From Alphaproteobacteria bacterium (GTDB lineage: Bacteria > Pseudomonadota > Alphaproteobacteria > Rhizobiales > Xanthobacteraceae), in contig VAZV01000168.1 of assembly GCA_005884765.1 (NCBI GenBank), positions 1-42,734 of the forward strand: a stretch of DNA of 42,734 bases, given 5' to 3'. Position 1 is the first letter of the stretch, and every line of letters starts with the position of its first letter. The notes below the pieces were generated by a model, which was not told the origin of the DNA, ran no database searches, and worked only from the letters and a program-made list of their open reading frames with translations. A program made the position numbers and the translations under genes. This document shows, piece by piece, positions 16,793 to 26,302 of the stretch.

Positions 16793-17884
16793 GTGAGGCT
16801 GTTCCAGAACTCCAGATACTATCCTGCGCTGCGTCCGAAGATTCGTGAACTGACCAGGGATTGCTCGACCTTTACAAGCAAGATCGATGCATTTGTGCGT
16901 TTTCGAGAAGCGGGGTGTCATATCCTGTTGCCCGTTGACCAGCAAGCAGAATGGGCCTTCTTCACCAACGGCGACGACGCGGACATTCAAAGGATCTGGG
17001 CGCGCGAACAAGGCATGAGTTCGCGCGTTTCGCTGGCTGATATCTTGAGGGCACAGATCGAGGCGCACCGTGCAGACGTTTTCTACAATCTGGACGTGAC
17101 GGGCTGGCCGGGCGATTTTGTCAGGACCCTTCCCGGTTGCGTAAAGCGCGTCATCGGTTGGCACGCGCTGCCGTTTCAGAACGTATCGTTCTCCGGTTAC
17201 GACCTTATCGTCTGCAATTTTCCGTCGACCCTTGCAGGGTTGAAGGCACAAGGATACCGGACGGATTATTTCTTTCCCGCATACGATGCGGAGTTGGCGC
17301 CATCCGCCCTTCGTCAGGACCGTCCGCTGGACGTGTTGTTCGTTGGCGGTTATTCGCGCCATCACAAGCAGCGGGCGGCGGTTTTGGAAGCCGTGGCGAG
17401 CATGGCCCACGAATACAACGTTGTTTTTCATCTGGATCGTTCGCGCTTATGCAGGCTGGCTGAATCGCCGTTGGGACGGCTTTTGCCGTTGGCAAAGCAC
17501 AGAAGACCTTCCCCAATCAGGGCGGTTACAAGGGAGCCGATTTTCGGCCGGGACTATTACGGGGTGCTCTCGTCCGCCAAGATTGTGCTTAACGGCTCTA
17601 TCGATATGCCAAGCGCCGATCGCGGAAACATGCGCTGCTTCGAGGCGCTGGCGAGCGGCTCGCTGCTGCTCACGGACGAGGGGAACTATCCGGACGGGAT
17701 GAGTAACGGAAGTACCATGGTTACTTATCATTCGCCGAAGCACGCGGTTGCGCTGGTCAAGATGCTGCTTGAGGCACCCGAGCAGCTATCGGGCATTGCC
17801 CGTGCGGGCCACGAGATGCTATCGACCCGCTATTCCAAGGAAGTTCAATGGAAGCGCTTCGAGGCGCTGGTGGCTTCGATCTAG
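16793..17884 (+). CDS. CgeB-like glycosyltransferase
   Basis: 363 residues from GTG 16793 with GGGGTG upstream; TTG 16787 would add two residues. The C-terminal half has the layout of the CgeB/glycosyltransferase 1_2 family: DVLFVGGYSRHHKQR, GRDYYGVLSSAKIVLNGSID, NMRCFEALASGSLLLTDE, and a final long helix ending HEMLSTRYSKEVQWKRFEAL. The glutamate in RCFEALASG matches the nucleotide-sugar-contacting position of GT-B enzymes. Substrate unknown. The acyltransferase follows after 49 bases, probably in one transcript. Confidence 0.85.
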   Translation: MRLFQNSRYYPALRPKIRELTRDCSTFTSKIDAFVRFREAGCHILLPVDQQAEWAFFTNGDDADIQRIWAREQGMSSRVSLADILRAQIEAHRADVFYNLDVTGWPGDFVRTLPGCVKRVIGWHALPFQNVSFSGYDLIVCNFPSTLAGLKAQGYRTDYFFPAYDAELAPSALRQDRPLDVLFVGGYSRHHKQRAAVLEAVASMAHEYNVVFHLDRSRLCRLAESPLGRLLPLAKHRRPSPIRAVTREPIFGRDYYGVLSSAKIVLNGSIDMPSADRGNMRCFEALASGSLLLTDEGNYPDGMSNGSTMVTYHSPKHAVALVKMLLEAPEQLSGIARAGHEMLSTRYSKEVQWKRFEALVASI

Positions 17885-17933
17885 AAGGGTGAAGCAGTTT
17901 TAGCGCGCGCGGCGCCAGGAAAAGGAAACGACT

Positions 17934-18596
17934 TTGACGAAACTCGACAAAGATGCTTCGGCGCCATTTGTCCATCCAACAGCGATTGTAGAGGAGGGCG
18001 CGAAGGTCGGGAAATATACGAAAATATGGTTCTTTTCGCACGTCGCGCCCGGCGCCGTGATCGGTGAAAATTGCAGTCTCGGCCAGAACACCTACGTTGA
18101 GTGGAACGCTATTGTGGGCAACGGATGCAGGCTGGGAAATTCCGTATCGATCTATTCCCATGTCGAGCTCGAAGACTTCGTTTTCTGCGCCCCCTACATG
18201 GTCTTTACTCATATTTCCTTTCCCCGCGCCGCCGTCAATCGACATGCAGTCTTCAGGAAGACTCTCGTGAAAACGGGAACGACGCTTGGCGCAAACTCAA
18301 CTGTCGTTCCCGACGTCACCTGCGGCGTTGGGACATTTCTGGCCGCCGGCGCGACCCTCACCAAGAGCTCGAAAGATTGGTCAATGATGGTTGGCACGCC
18401 GGCCCGCCAGGTCGGTTGGGTGAGCGCGTTCGGAGAGAAGATCGACTTGCCGTTGCTTGGCGAGGGAGAATGGCGCTGCGCGCACACGGGGGATATCTAC
18501 GTTCTAAGTGGTGCCGAACTCACCAGGCATCCCGGCCCGCGGGATATCCTCAAATATGTTCCAGGCGAGCGACTGGAGCGAATGCAAGTTCGCTGA
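17934..18596 (+). CDS. Left-handed beta-helix acyltransferase (hexapeptide repeat; WlbB/WbbJ-like)
   Basis: 220 residues from TTG 17934, supported by AGGAAAAGGAAA just upstream. Hexapeptide repeats run from about residue 12 to 140 (FVHPTAIVEEGAKVGKYTKI, GAVIGENCSLGQNTYVE, TTLGANSTVVPDVTCGVGTF). Then comes MMVGTPARQVGWVSAFGEKI, the usual end of sugar N- or O-acetyltransferases. Members trimerise and use acetyl-CoA at subunit interfaces; the catalytic histidine position could be the one in MVFTHISFP. With a 4-aminosugar synthase nearby, N-acylation of an amino sugar is plausible, though WlbB relatives act on 3-amino sugars. It ends before the convergent PaaK-like gene. Confidence 0.9.
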   Translation: MTKLDKDASAPFVHPTAIVEEGAKVGKYTKIWFFSHVAPGAVIGENCSLGQNTYVEWNAIVGNGCRLGNSVSIYSHVELEDFVFCAPYMVFTHISFPRAAVNRHAVFRKTLVKTGTTLGANSTVVPDVTCGVGTFLAAGATLTKSSKDWSMMVGTPARQVGWVSAFGEKIDLPLLGEGEWRCAHTGDIYVLSGAELTRHPGPRDILKYVPGERLERMQVR

Positions 18597-18624
18597 AGTT
18601 TGCATGAGTCGAAAACGGCGCGGT

Positions 18625-19863
18625 TCAGCGTTCGTCCGAGATGACCTTGCCGTCATTCGGCAATGAGCCGAGGGCAACGAGTTCAACGTTACCGCTGAGC
18701 TTGGTCACCGCGCGCAGCGTCGCCGAAAGCTCGCCCTTGAGCGCCTCGTTCGGTGACGCGCATGCCGCCTTCAGCGTCATCACATCGCTCTCGCCTTCGC
18801 GCGTGACGACAAGACGCAAGTGGTCAAGCCCAGGATGTCGTTTGCCGATCTCGGCGATTTGTTCGGGCCGCACGAACATGCCCTTGACCTTGGTGGTCTG
18901 GTCGGCGCGGCCCATCCAGCCCTTGATGCGCATATTGGTGCGTCCGCACGGGCTTAAGCCCGGCAGTGCCGAGGTCAAATCGCCGAGCGCGAGCCGGATC
19001 CAGGGATGCTCGGGATCGAGCGAGGTGACGACGATCTCGCCGACGTCGCCCGGGGCAACCGGATCGCCGGTGCCCGGGCGGACGATTTCCAGGATCAGGT
19101 CCTCGTTGACCACCATGCCCTCGCGCGCCGGTGTCTCGAACGCCACCATGCCGAGATCGGCGGTTCCGAACGCCTGGTAGGCATCGATGCCGCGCGCCTT
19201 GATTTCGTCCTGCAGTGATTTCGGGAATGCCGCGCCCGACACCAGCGCGCGCCGGATCGAGGAGACGTCGCGCCCCGCGCCTGCTGCCGCGTCGAGCAGG
19301 ATTTTCAGGAAGTCTGGCGTGCCGCTATAGCCGCGCGGGCGATAGGCCTCGATCAATTCGAATTGCGCCTCGGTGTTACCGGGGCCGGCCGGAATGACGG
19401 CGCAGCCGAGCGCGCGCGCGGAAGTATCGAAGATGAAGCCGCCGGGGGTCAGGTGGTAGCTGAAGGTGTTGAGCACGACGTCGCCGCCCCGGAAGCCTGC
19501 GGCAAATAGCGCCCGCGCGCCGCGCCAGGGATCAACATGGGCGGGCTCAGGCTCGAAGATCGGGCCGGGCGAGGTATACAGCCGCCCAAACAAGCCCAGC
19601 GGCCCCGCAACGAAGCCTCCGAACGGCGGGGCAGCCTTGTGCAAGGCGGGCAGCTCTGACTTCCGCAGCACCGGTAAGCGGGCCAGTGCGGCCCGGCAGG
19701 TAACTTCGGCGGGATCGGTGCCCCTCAAGCGTTCGGCATAGGCCGGGGCCGCCATGGCCTTACGCAGCACGTCCGGCAGCCGGGCGAACAGGTCGGCCTC
19801 GCGTGCCGCCGGATCGCGCGTTTCTAGAGCGTCGTAATGGCTGGTTGCTCTCGTCACAGCCAT
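18625..19863 (-). CDS. Phenylacetate-CoA ligase-like AMP-forming ligase (PaaK family)
   Basis: 412 residues. Adenylate-forming enzyme of the PaaK branch: LYTSPGPIFEPEP replaces the usual serine-rich P-loop, then YRPRGYSGTPDFLK, LVSGAAFPKSLQ, AYQAFGTADLGMVAFE, LGDLTSALPG and the hinge GRADQTTKVKGMFVRPEQI. It would activate an aryl or other carboxylic acid with ATP and CoA in the cytoplasm. It is the last gene of the liv operon and overlaps livF by ten bases. The glycine-poor P-loop is worth comparing with PaaK proper. The substrate is probably what the operon's transporter imports (inference). Confidence 0.88.
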   Translation of the reverse strand: MAVTRATSHYDALETRDPAAREADLFARLPDVLRKAMAAPAYAERLRGTDPAEVTCRAALARLPVLRKSELPALHKAAPPFGGFVAGPLGLFGRLYTSPGPIFEPEPAHVDPWRGARALFAAGFRGGDVVLNTFSYHLTPGGFIFDTSARALGCAVIPAGPGNTEAQFELIEAYRPRGYSGTPDFLKILLDAAAGAGRDVSSIRRALVSGAAFPKSLQDEIKARGIDAYQAFGTADLGMVAFETPAREGMVVNEDLILEIVRPGTGDPVAPGDVGEIVVTSLDPEHPWIRLALGDLTSALPGLSPCGRTNMRIKGWMGRADQTTKVKGMFVRPEQIAEIGKRHPGLDHLRLVVTREGESDVMTLKAACASPNEALKGELSATLRAVTKLSGNVELVALGSLPNDGKVISDER

Positions 19864-20696
19864 CGCTTCCGCCGCTTGAAGCTTTTCAGGTTCTTGAAGC
19901 TCTTGCGCTGGTCGCCGGCGCCACCGAGGTAGAACTCCTTGACGTCCTCGTTGTCGCGCAACTCGTTGGCCGTGCCGTCGAGCACGACCTTGCCCTGTTC
20001 CATGATATAGCCGTGGCTTGCGACCGAAAGTGCCGCGCGCGCGTTCTGTTCCACCAGCAGAATGGTGACGCCGAGGTCGCGGTTGATCTCGTTGATGATC
20101 GAAAACACTTCCTTGACCAGCAGCGGCGACAATCCCATCGACGGCTCGTCCATCAGGATCATCTTCGGGCGCGCCATCAGCGCGCGACCGATCGCGAGCA
20201 TCTGCTGTTCGCCGCCGGAAAGATAGCCGGCCAAGCCGGTGCGCTCCTTCAGCCGCGGGAAATATTTGTACACCATGTCGATATCGGCATCGACCTCGCG
20301 ATCTCTGCGCGTGAACGCGCCGAGCCGCAGATTTTCCAGCGACGTCATGTCGGCGACGATGCGCCGTCCCTCCATGACCTGAAAAATGCCGCGGCGGACG
20401 ATCTTGTCGGGATCGATGCCATTGATACGCTCACCGTTGAAGAGGATTTCGCCACGCGTAACTTCGCCGTCTTCGGTCTTGAGCAGGCCCGAGATCGCCT
20501 TCAGCGTCGTTGACTTGCCGGCGCCGTTGGCGCCGAGCAGCGCGACGATTGCGCCCTTCGGCACCTCGAGGCTTAAGCCGCGCAGCACCAGAATGACGTC
20601 GTCATACACCACCTCGATGTTGCGTACGCCGAGGAGCGGCGCGGGGGCGGGTGTCGATGCGATTGGTGGGCGATCGATTTGCGTCGTTTGCGTCAT
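19854..20696 (-). CDS. livF: Branched-chain amino acid-type ABC transporter ATPase (LivF)
   Basis: 280 residues. Walker A GANGAGKST near residue 55, Q-loop region GIFQVMEGRRIVADMTSLEN, signature YLSGGEQQMLAIGRAL, Walker B MILMDEPSMGLSP and switch LLVEQNA. The ATP-binding subunit of the HAAT family pairs with LivG and drives LivH/LivM. It carries an N-terminal proline-rich extension of about 20 residues and a basic C-terminal tail (KSFKNLKSFKRRKRW). The tail is encoded over the overlap with the next gene, so part of it may reflect the overlapping arrangement. About 145 bases with a palindromic repeat separate it from livK. Confidence 0.95.
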   Translation of the reverse strand: MTQTTQIDRPPIASTPAPAPLLGVRNIEVVYDDVILVLRGLSLEVPKGAIVALLGANGAGKSTTLKAISGLLKTEDGEVTRGEILFNGERINGIDPDKIVRRGIFQVMEGRRIVADMTSLENLRLGAFTRRDREVDADIDMVYKYFPRLKERTGLAGYLSGGEQQMLAIGRALMARPKMILMDEPSMGLSPLLVKEVFSIINEINRDLGVTILLVEQNARAALSVASHGYIMEQGKVVLDGTANELRDNEDVKEFYLGGAGDQRKSFKNLKSFKRRKRWL

Positions 20697-20717
20697 GTTG
20701 GGACCACCTTCGCTGTC

Positions 20718-20816
20718 GTCACCCGCGAAAGCGGGTGACCCAGTATTTCCAGAGACGCCTGCGATAAATTTGAGAAGCCGCGGCGTACTGCATCCCCCGC
20801 TTTCGCGGGGAATGAC
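20718..20816. repeat. Dispersed inverted-repeat element between livK and livF
   Basis: GTCACCCGC and GCGGGTGAC form a nine-base hairpin with a GAAA loop (20718-20739). CCCCGC-TTTC-GCGGGG at 20795-20810 is its counterpart, with GAAA on the other strand. CAGTA and TACTG pair inside. The outer ends GTCA and TGAC are inverted. It is likely a mobile or mRNA-stabilising intergenic repeat. Confidence 0.75.
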
Positions 20817-20842
20817 GGCTGCCTTTGGAGCGATCCGCTACC

Positions 20843-22126
20843 TCACCACCCAAACCATTCCGGCTTGCGCGGCAGTTCCACCGTCTTGACCTTCTCGAGC
20901 TTGATCGTGCCCTTGGCCATGAGGTCGTTGAGGTCGCCATCGGTTGGACCTGCGATCTTCGAGCGGTAGAGATCGACCTTGAGCGTGCCGCGATGATCCT
21001 TCTCGGTCCAGGTCGAGGGATTGCAGACCCCGTCCATGCCGGCCGGTACCCAGTCCTTTTTCTGATAGAAGCCCTTCGCAACGTTCTCACCGGTCGTGCC
21101 GCCGTTCTTGGCGGCCCAGTCGAGCGCTTCCTTCAAATACAGCGCCGAGCAGACGGCGGCGATGTAATGCACGGGGCGATAGACCTTGCCCGATGGGTCG
21201 GACATCTTGGAGATTTCCATCACCGTCTTCATGCCCGGCGCGCTTCCGTTCCACGCCACCGCGGTGCGCAGCGGGAAGATCACGCCGTCGGCGGCATTGC
21301 CGGCCGTCTTGGCGGCGTTCTCATCCATGCCCCAGACGTTACCGAGGAACTGTACATCGACACCGGCCGCCTTGCAGGCCTTCAGCACCGAGATGTTGGA
21401 AGCCGCGGTATTGCCCAAGTACGCGTAGCTGGCGCCCGAGCTCTTCAGGCTCAGGCACTGCGCGCTGTAGTCGCCTGGGGTCAGCGCAAACACCAGCGGC
21501 GGCAGCACTTCGAAGCCGAGGTCGGTGGCGAGCGCTTCGCCGGCCGCCTTCGGGGCGTTGGGATAGGGGTGGTTGGCGCCCATATGGACGAATTTCGGTT
21601 TGCCCGGCTTGCCCTTCGCTTTCCAATCTTCCGCGGCCCATGTCAGCATCGCGCGCATCGCATCGGAGTAGGTCGGACCGTAGAAGAAATTATACGGTGC
21701 AGGCTTGGCCTTGCCGCTGGTGCCTTCGGGATCGCTCAACGCCGCGGCGTAGGAGCCGGAAATATCCGGGATCTTGTCCTGGGCGAGGAAGCCGGTCAGC
21801 GCCTCGGTGTCCGCCGTGCCCCAGCCCATGATCGCAGCGACCTTGCTGTCGGGTGCGGACCATTTCTTGTAGAGCGCAATCGCGCGCGGCACCTGATAGC
21901 CGTAATCGTTGGTGTCGACGTTGAGCTGCTTGCCGGCGACGCCGCCGTTCTTGTTGACCCAGGCAAAGGTATCCGCGACCGCCTGGCCGTAAGGCGTGCC
22001 GACATCGGACGTGCCGCCGGAATAGTCCGCAAGATGTCCGATCGCGATCTGAGCCTGCGCGGCGGGGCAAGCGCAGCCGATCAAAAGCGCCAGCGAAACC
22101 GTGCTCAAAAGGGATTTCATCGTCAT
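20843..22126 (-). CDS. livK: ABC transporter substrate-binding protein (LivK/HAAT type)
   Basis: 427 residues from ATG 22126 (MTMKSLLSTVSLALLIG), chosen because AGGAGG lies eight to ten bases upstream. The signal peptide ends at about residue 26 (PAAQA). The mature type 1 periplasmic binding fold begins IAIGHLADYSGGTSDVGTPY. It is longer than amino-acid LivK proteins (about 370), like members that bind aromatic or other organic acids. It ends with a 3' region rich in Lys/Pro (PRKPEWFGW). It acts in the periplasm with the LivHMGF of the same operon. The ligand is unknown; two CoA ligases in the operon argue for a carboxylic acid. Confidence 0.92.
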   Translation of the reverse strand: MTMKSLLSTVSLALLIGCACPAAQAQIAIGHLADYSGGTSDVGTPYGQAVADTFAWVNKNGGVAGKQLNVDTNDYGYQVPRAIALYKKWSAPDSKVAAIMGWGTADTEALTGFLAQDKIPDISGSYAAALSDPEGTSGKAKPAPYNFFYGPTYSDAMRAMLTWAAEDWKAKGKPGKPKFVHMGANHPYPNAPKAAGEALATDLGFEVLPPLVFALTPGDYSAQCLSLKSSGASYAYLGNTAASNISVLKACKAAGVDVQFLGNVWGMDENAAKTAGNAADGVIFPLRTAVAWNGSAPGMKTVMEISKMSDPSGKVYRPVHYIAAVCSALYLKEALDWAAKNGGTTGENVAKGFYQKKDWVPAGMDGVCNPSTWTEKDHRGTLKVDLYRSKIAGPTDGDLNDLMAKGTIKLEKVKTVELPRKPEWFGW

Positions 22127-22182
22127 AGGTTGTTTCCTCCTGTTATTCGTTGACACCAATTGTAACCAGTCCCGTCCCAACC

Positions 22183-23256
22183 TCAATGCGAAAACGGGTA
22201 GAGCTTCCAGTAAGTCTTGATCTGCCGCCAGCGATGCGCGAGCCCATCGGGTTCGAACATCAGAAACGCAATGATGATCAGCCCGATCGCGATCTCGCGT
22301 AAGAACGTGATGTTGTTGTTGAGCGAGAGCGCCTTGTCGATGGCGCCGCCTTTCAGGCTCGCGCTGATCCACTCCATCGATTCCGGGAGCAGCACCACGA
22401 AGGCGGTACCCATCAGCGTGCCCATGATCGAGCCGGTGCCGCCGATGATGACCATCGCCAGGAACAGGATCGAGCGCTCGATGCCAAAACCCTCGTTGGA
22501 TACGACCAGTTGATAATGTGCATAGAGCGCGCCCGCGATGCCCGCGAAGAATGCCGCAAGCCCGAATGACAGCGTGCGGTACTTGGTAAGGTTGATGCCC
22601 ATGATCTCGGCGGACAGATAATGGTCGCGGATCGCGACCAGCGCGCGGCCGTCGCGGGTGCGCATCAGGTTGGTGACGAGGATGTAGCTGATCAAAAGGT
22701 AGGCCAGCACCACATAGAAATATTGGCGGTCGCCGCGAAAGGTGTAGCGGAAGATCGAGAACGGGTTGGCACTCGCGGGAACCGAGCCGCCGGAAAACCA
22801 GTCGGCGCGGGAGAAGAAGTCGAGCAGGATGTACTGCGCGGCGAGCGTCGCGATGACGAGGTAAAGCCCCTTCAAACGCGCCGCCGGCACGCCGAAGATC
22901 AGCCCGACCAGCGCGGTGACAACGCCGGCCAGGGGAATCGCGAAGAATACCGGGATCGGCGCATTGTTGGAGATATAGGCCGAGGTGAAGGCGCCGAGCA
23001 GGAAGAACGCCGCATGACCGATCGAGATCTGTCCGGTGAAGCCGACCAGGATGTTCAGCCCAAGTGCTGCAATCGCGAAGATCCCGATCTGGATCGAGAT
23101 CGAAAGCCAGTAGGCGCTGAAGATCTGGGGCGCAAAGCAGAGCAGGATGACGCCGGCAATCGCGGTGTTGCGGCTGGTCCTGGTCGGAAAGATCGTGGTG
23201 TCCGCCGCATAACTGGTGCGGAAATCGCCGGAGGGAATGAGCGAGGCGCCTGCCAT
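22183..23256 (-). CDS. livM: ABC transporter permease (LivM)
   Basis: 357 residues with about nine or ten membrane helices. The family segment LGLNILVGFTGQISIGHAAFFLLGAF (from about residue 65) is clear; the later cytoplasmic coupling region is VAIRDHYLSAEIMGINLTKYRTLSF, and MVIIGGTGSIMGTLMGTAF follows. It forms the inner membrane channel with LivH. The start is three bases after the livH stop, so translation is probably coupled. It ends with an unusually long polar tail (HRWRQIKTYWKLYPFSH). Confidence 0.94.
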   Translation of the reverse strand: MAGASLIPSGDFRTSYAADTTIFPTRTSRNTAIAGVILLCFAPQIFSAYWLSISIQIGIFAIAALGLNILVGFTGQISIGHAAFFLLGAFTSAYISNNAPIPVFFAIPLAGVVTALVGLIFGVPAARLKGLYLVIATLAAQYILLDFFSRADWFSGGSVPASANPFSIFRYTFRGDRQYFYVVLAYLLISYILVTNLMRTRDGRALVAIRDHYLSAEIMGINLTKYRTLSFGLAAFFAGIAGALYAHYQLVVSNEGFGIERSILFLAMVIIGGTGSIMGTLMGTAFVVLLPESMEWISASLKGGAIDKALSLNNNITFLREIAIGLIIIAFLMFEPDGLAHRWRQIKTYWKLYPFSH

Positions 23257-23259
23257 GAA

Positions 23260-24153
23260 TTATACCCGCTCGATGTCTTTGGTGCCGAACAGGCCATAGG
23301 GCTTGATCATCAGGATGATGATCAAGACGTAGAACGGCGCGATCTCATAGAGATTGCCCCAGTGCAGATATTCGCTGTCGACATATTGCGCGACGTTTTC
23401 AAGCAGCCCGATGATGATGCCGCCAAGCACCGCGCCGCCGACGCTGTCGAGGCCACCGAGGATCGCCGCGGGAAAAACCTTGATGCCGTACCCTGATAGT
23501 CCCGACGACACGCCGTTGACGACAGCGACGACGACGCCTGCGACCGCGGAAACCGTCGCCGAGATCGCCCAGGCCATGGCGAACACGCTTTTGACGGAAA
23601 TTCCGAGTGACTGCGCCACCTGCTGATTGAACGCCGTGGCGCGCATCGCAAGGCCGTATTTCGAGGCGCGGAAGAACCAGGCCATGCCGATCATCATCAA
23701 GACCGACACGACGAGGCTCATCACATAGACGGCCTGGATCTGCAAGCCGAACAGGCTCACCGACTGGCTTTCGAACACGCGCGGAAACGGCTGCGGGTTG
23801 ACGCCGAATATCCATTTCAGCGCCGCCTGGAACACAGTCGAAAGCCCAATGGTGACCATGATGACCGAGATGATCGGCTCGCCGATCATCGGGCGCAGGA
23901 TCACGACCTGGATCGCGATGCCGAAGACGAACATGAACACCAGCGTCAGCGGCATGCCGAGCCAGAACGGCACTTCGTATTTCGCCAGCAGCGCCCAGCA
24001 CACCCAGGCGCCGATCAAGAGCAATTCGCCTTGTGCAAAATTGACGACCTGCGTGGCCTTGTAGATCAGCACGAACGACATCGCGACCACGCCATAAAGC
24101 GTGCCGACCACGAGACCGTTGACCAGAAGCTGGATCAGGAACTGGAGGTTCAT
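23260..24153 (-). CDS. livH: ABC transporter permease (LivH)
   Basis: 297 residues from ATG 24153 (MNLQFLIQLLVNGLVVGTLY), preceded at a distance by the repeat-rich gap. The frame extends upstream to 24270 but runs into that repeat. LivH marks are GVVAMSFVLIYKATQVVNFA, MRATAFNQQVAQSLGI and FPAAILGGLDSVGGAVLGG. About eight helices. It pairs with LivM, three bases downstream. It reads in the same direction as the acyl-CoA synthetase located before it. Confidence 0.94.
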   Translation of the reverse strand: MNLQFLIQLLVNGLVVGTLYGVVAMSFVLIYKATQVVNFAQGELLLIGAWVCWALLAKYEVPFWLGMPLTLVFMFVFGIAIQVVILRPMIGEPIISVIMVTIGLSTVFQAALKWIFGVNPQPFPRVFESQSVSLFGLQIQAVYVMSLVVSVLMMIGMAWFFRASKYGLAMRATAFNQQVAQSLGISVKSVFAMAWAISATVSAVAGVVVAVVNGVSSGLSGYGIKVFPAAILGGLDSVGGAVLGGIIIGLLENVAQYVDSEYLHWGNLYEIAPFYVLIIILMIKPYGLFGTKDIERV

Positions 24154-24185
24154 GGTGTTTGACGCCGTCGGATTGTGGGCCTTTT

Positions 24186-24333
24186 CCCCTCTCCCCTTGT
24201 GGGAGAGGGTGGCTCCGCGAAGCGGAGACGGGTGAGGGGTCGCCTCCGTATCGCAGCCTGGGAGACACAACCCCTCACCCCACCGCGTCTTGGTTGACCG
24301 GCGGTGATGCCCTCTCCCACAGGGGGAGAGGGC
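24186..24333. repeat. Long inverted-repeat element between acyl-CoA synthetase and livH
   Basis: CCCTCTCCC-type arms occur at both ends (24186-24209 and 24310-24332). GTGAGGGGT at 24232-24240 pairs with ACCCCTCAC at 24270-24278, and there is a six-base hairpin CTCCGC-GAA-GCGGAG at 24213-24227. The same word family recurs at the right end of the window (42609 onward). It sits inside the operon, so it may modulate relative expression. Confidence 0.85.
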
Positions 24334-24370
24334 GCATCAACGCGCACCGCGAAGTATTTTTCCGACAGCC

Positions 24371-26302
24371 TCATTCCGCGGCCTCCGCGATCGCATTCTC
24401 ACGCCCGAGATCGACCACGGCGAGCGTGGTGCGGACGCGCTGGGTGGTGCCGTCCTGGAAGCGGATCACGGTATCGACCGGAATGTTGCGCTCGCCGCAA
24501 TAGATGGCATCGATGATGCCGGCGTATTTCTCGTTGATGACGCCGCGGCGCACTTTTCGCGTCCGGGTCAACTCGCCGTCGTCGGCATCGAGCTCCTTAT
24601 AGAGCAGAAGAAATCGCGAGATGCGCTGCGCCGGCGGCAGCGTCGCGTTGACGGTTTCCACCTCCTTGCGCAACAGCGCATACACTTCGGGGCGCGAGGC
24701 GAGGTCGGTGTAGGTGGTGAACGAGAGGCGGTTCTTCTCCGCCCATTTCGAGATGATCGAGTAGCGGATGCAGATCATGGCCGCGAGCGCGTCGCGGCCC
24801 GCGCCGAGCACCACGGCTTCCGCAATGTAGGGCGAGAATTTCAGCTTGTTCTCGATAAATTGCGGCGAGAAACGTTCGCCGCGCGAGGTTTCGGCGAGGT
24901 CCTTGATACGATCGATCACGACGAGCTGCTTATTGTCGTTGAAATAGCCGGCATCGCCCGAACAGAGCCAGCCGTCCTTCATGTCGGCGGCGGAAGCTTG
25001 GGGGTTCTTGTAGTATCCGAGGAACATATTGGGGTGGCGCACCACGATCTCGCCGACGCCGTGGATATCCGGATTGTCGATGCGGATCTCGATATCCTCG
25101 GCCATGGCGATGCCGGTGGTGTCGGGATCGACTTCGCCGGGGGGATGCAGCGTATAGGCGCCGAGCAGCTCGGTCTGGCCGTAGAGCGTGCGCAGCGGCA
25201 CACCCATCGCCTGGAAGAACTTGAAGGTGTCCGGTCCGAGCGCGGCACCGCCGGTCGCGGCCGAGCGCAGCCGCGTAAACCCCAAGCGGTCGCGCAACGC
25301 GCGAAACAAGAGCGCGTCCGCGATTACCGAGTGCTTGCCCTTGGCGAGCGCCGACAGGCCGGTCTTCATGCCGAGCCCATAGAGGCTTTGCTTGAGCGGC
25401 GAAGCGTCCATCACACCGGCGCGCACGTCGGCTGAGATCTGCTCCCAGACCCTGGGCGCGAACAGCACAAAGGTCGGCGCGATCTCGCGAAAATCGTTCA
25501 TCATGGTCTCTGCCTGTTCGACGAAGTTGACCTTCATCCGGCATAGCAGGCCTTTGCCGAGCACATAGACCTGTTCCATGATCCAGGGCAGCGGCAATAC
25601 CGAAACATATTCGTCGTCGGGTCCCTTCGGATCGAAGGCGAGATAGGTCGCGCAATGCTTGAGCACGCGGCCGGGCGCGAGCATCGCGAGCTTCGGATTG
25701 GCTGTCGTGCCCGAGGTGGTGCAAAGGATCGCGGCGTCCTCGCCGCTGATGGCGTCGACGAGTTTGTCGTAGAGACCTGGCTCCCGAGCCGCGCGCTCGC
25801 GTCCCATCGCGGCGAGCTTGTCGGCTTCCATCAGCCTGATGTCGTCGTATTTGCGCATCCCCCGCGGATCGGAATAGACGATGTGCTTGAGGGCGGGCAC
25901 GCGATCGGCAAGCGTGAGCAGCTTGTCGACCTGCTCTTCGTCCTCGGCAAACACCAGCTTGGCTTCGCCGTAGTTGAGCAGATAAGCCGCCTCCTCATCC
26001 AAGACATCGCGATAGAGGCCGAGGCTTAAGGCGGCGATGGCGTGGGTTGCGATCTCGGCCGCCACCCAGTCCGGCCGGTTGTCGCCGATGATGCCGACGA
26101 CGTCGCCGCGCCCAAGCCCCAGTTCGACCATGCCGAGCGCGAAGTCGTGCACCCGGCTCTGATAGTCGGCCCAGGTGAACAGCCGCCACAGCCCGAAATC
26201 CTTTTCGCGCAACGCAATCTCGTCGCCATATTCTTTTGCGTTGAGGCGCAACAGCTTCGGATAGGTGTCGGCCTTTCCGACGCGTGCGGCGTAATCCATC
26301 AT
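24371..26302 (-). CDS. AMP-dependent acyl-CoA synthetase (long-chain type)
   Basis: 643 residues. P-loop ILCTTSGTTANPKLAML (about 194-210), WIMEQVYVLGKGL, ATGGAALGPD, YGQTELLGAY, hinge and adenylate site WLCSGDAGYF then DRIKDLAETSRGERFSPQFI. The final domain contains LTRTRKVRRGVINEKYAGII, where a lysine is expected for the adenylation half-reaction. This form is common in liv operons and is usually named long-chain fatty-acid-CoA ligase, though the natural substrate is often unknown. Its ATG overlaps the livG stop by four bases (ATGA), showing tight coupling with the transporter. It probably traps the imported acid as a CoA thioester. Confidence 0.93.
   Translation of the reverse strand: MMDYAARVGKADTYPKLLRLNAKEYGDEIALREKDFGLWRLFTWADYQSRVHDFALGMVELGLGRGDVVGIIGDNRPDWVAAEIATHAIAALSLGLYRDVLDEEAAYLLNYGEAKLVFAEDEEQVDKLLTLADRVPALKHIVYSDPRGMRKYDDIRLMEADKLAAMGRERAAREPGLYDKLVDAISGEDAAILCTTSGTTANPKLAMLAPGRVLKHCATYLAFDPKGPDDEYVSVLPLPWIMEQVYVLGKGLLCRMKVNFVEQAETMMNDFREIAPTFVLFAPRVWEQISADVRAGVMDASPLKQSLYGLGMKTGLSALAKGKHSVIADALLFRALRDRLGFTRLRSAATGGAALGPDTFKFFQAMGVPLRTLYGQTELLGAYTLHPPGEVDPDTTGIAMAEDIEIRIDNPDIHGVGEIVVRHPNMFLGYYKNPQASAADMKDGWLCSGDAGYFNDNKQLVVIDRIKDLAETSRGERFSPQFIENKLKFSPYIAEAVVLGAGRDALAAMICIRYSIISKWAEKNRLSFTTYTDLASRPEVYALLRKEVETVNATLPPAQRISRFLLLYKELDADDGELTRTRKVRRGVINEKYAGIIDAIYCGERNIPVDTVIRFQDGTTQRVRTTLAVVDLGRENAIAEAAE

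Noticed and set aside
16613..17431. Upstream extension of the FkbM frame
   Set aside because: The open frame continues only because it is antisense to the CgeB-like glycosyltransferase gene; the added residues resemble no FkbM N-terminus.
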